Positions 63,181 through 64,000 of a DNA stretch of 64,000 nucleotides are shown here, piece by piece. The stretch comes from Mixophyes australis (Eukaryota > Chordata > Amphibia > Anura > Limnodynastidae), in assembly GCA_036250195.1 (NCBI GenBank), contig JAVHZZ010000003.1, positions 297,629,565 through 297,693,564 of the forward strand, read 5' to 3'. Positions within the stretch are counted from its first letter, which is position 1; every line of letters begins with the position of its first letter. The notes under the pieces are model-generated. The model worked only from the letters and a program-made list of their open reading frames with translations. It was not told the origin of the DNA and searched no databases. The translations under genes were made by a program, and so were the position numbers.

Positions 63181-63954
63181 TATACTTTTTCAATTATTTT
63201 TTTATATATTTTTTTTATTTTTTAAAAGATTTTTGGCTAATTAACAAATTGATATGGACTTATCAGAAACAAATACAGGACAAAAGCACCACTGGACTCC
63301 GCAGCACAGACACTGGCCAAAGCACCACTGGAATCAACAGGACAGAGCACTGGAAAAAGTACTACTGCACTCAGCAGGACAAAGCACCACTAGACTAAAT
63401 AAATCAGCAGGACAGAGCACTGGACAAACTACTAATTCACTCAGCAGGACAAAGCACCACTTTAGTAAAGTTATCAGCAGGACAGAGCACATCAACCTCC
63501 CTCTTCACTAACCATGCTATAGACAACATCTCTACTTTTTCAAATCCGCCGTAAAGTCGCAGCTTTATAAAGTTACCCTAATGTCTAATTACAGAAAAAG
63601 ACAGATTATAGTACACCAGTTTTTGCCAGATTGCTCCAGCAGGTCATGATCTGATGGCTTAACAGTTTTTATATAGTACTAATAACTTTTAGCACTGGAC
63701 TCCTAATATAATTTCTGACCCAGGTAAATAAAGTCACCTGTTGGAGGTACTCAAGAAACAGATTTAGGTAACTGATCTAGTCTCTCCATGGACAGTTTAA
63801 CTGGAGTATGTTCAAAAAATACCCTCTTGAACCATATTCATACTTTTATAGTATATTGCCTGTCTCTCATCTACATGTTAAACTCCTACATAATATTCAA
63901 GATGTTGCCTCATCCACGACCTTTAAAACAATCTTTTTGTACTAACAATATTTT
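63181..63954. other. Intergenic, including short repeats and a MITE fragment
   Basis: At 63255-63490 CACCACTG and CAGCAGGACAGAGCACTGG recur irregularly (unit of 30-50 bp). At 63515-63580 a decayed half of a foldback MITE (CTATAGACAACATCTCTACT) is visible. No gene is seen. Confidence 0.5.
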
Positions 63955-64000
63955 TGTACTTACCGATAAAATATCTTTCTCTTAACACAGTTGGGGGACA
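63955..64000. mobile_element. First ~45 bp of another DIRS element at the window edge
   Basis: TACTTACCGATAAAATATC followed by TTGGGGGACA matches the left end of copy C (TACTCACCGTAAAATCG ... ATTGGGGGACA at 30337-30387). The element continues outside the window. Confidence 0.6.

Noticed and set aside
1..64000. Bacterial or phage operon
   Set aside because: No runs of adjacent intact ORFs; spliced exons, SINEs/LINEs and microsatellites show a vertebrate genome.

Overview
This window is eukaryotic: it has spliced coding exons with GT/AG borders, long repeat-filled introns, and many kinds of transposable element. The one host gene is on the + strand. It is the C-terminal part of SHPRH, the SNF2-family helicase/RING E3 ligase. 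Eighteen exons between 5,193 and 50,904 join without any frame break into 2,316 nt (771 codons plus TAG). The repeats (DIRS tyrosine-recombinase retrotransposons with split-symmetric ends, frog-type foldback MITEs, Tc1, many hATs, L2/CR1 and L1 tails) suggest an amphibian, most likely a frog. The species cannot be read from the sequence.

Layout. 1-5,192: no exon seen; a dead Tc1-like element (930-2,111), a TATA-bearing LTR-like repeat (about 2,630-3,655) and an L2-like tail. 5,193-6,362: SHPRH exons e1-e3. 6,410-9,960: a decayed DIRS element (copy A). 11,472-11,564: e4. 12,030-16,760: a deeply nested block, in which a CR1/L2-type LINE region holds an inverted-repeat segment, which holds two hAT elements, one of which holds a small hAT MITE. 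17,102-24,148: e5-e9 with foldback MITEs and SINE/L1 pieces between them. 24,149-35,820: an 11.7-kb intron with DIRS copy B (+), split by a 2-kb hAT, and DIRS copy C (-). 35,821-43,361: e10-e15 (RING finger and start of the C-terminal helicase lobe). 44,940-47,495: a CR1/L2 LINE with its reverse transcriptase. 47,788-50,904: e16-e18, with a minisatellite-filled hAT in the e16-e17 intron.

Downstream of SHPRH the main feature is a full-length, apparently intact autonomous hAT transposon (56,110-61,155). It has an uninterrupted 997-aa BED-finger transposase, matching ends, a perfect 8-bp target duplication and eight 100-bp tandem repeats upstream of its ORF. A solo LTR (53,673-54,512), a minus-strand SINE, part of another hAT-like element with 52-bp tandem repeats, and the first bases of a further DIRS copy at the window edge complete the region.

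Apart from SHPRH and the hAT transposase, nearly every open frame here is a by-product of low-complexity repeats or a fragment of a dead element. I found no unknown multi-gene system. The notable signals are the intact hAT, the nested insertions datable by their target duplications, and a two-exon transposase remnant kept inside non-autonomous hATs.
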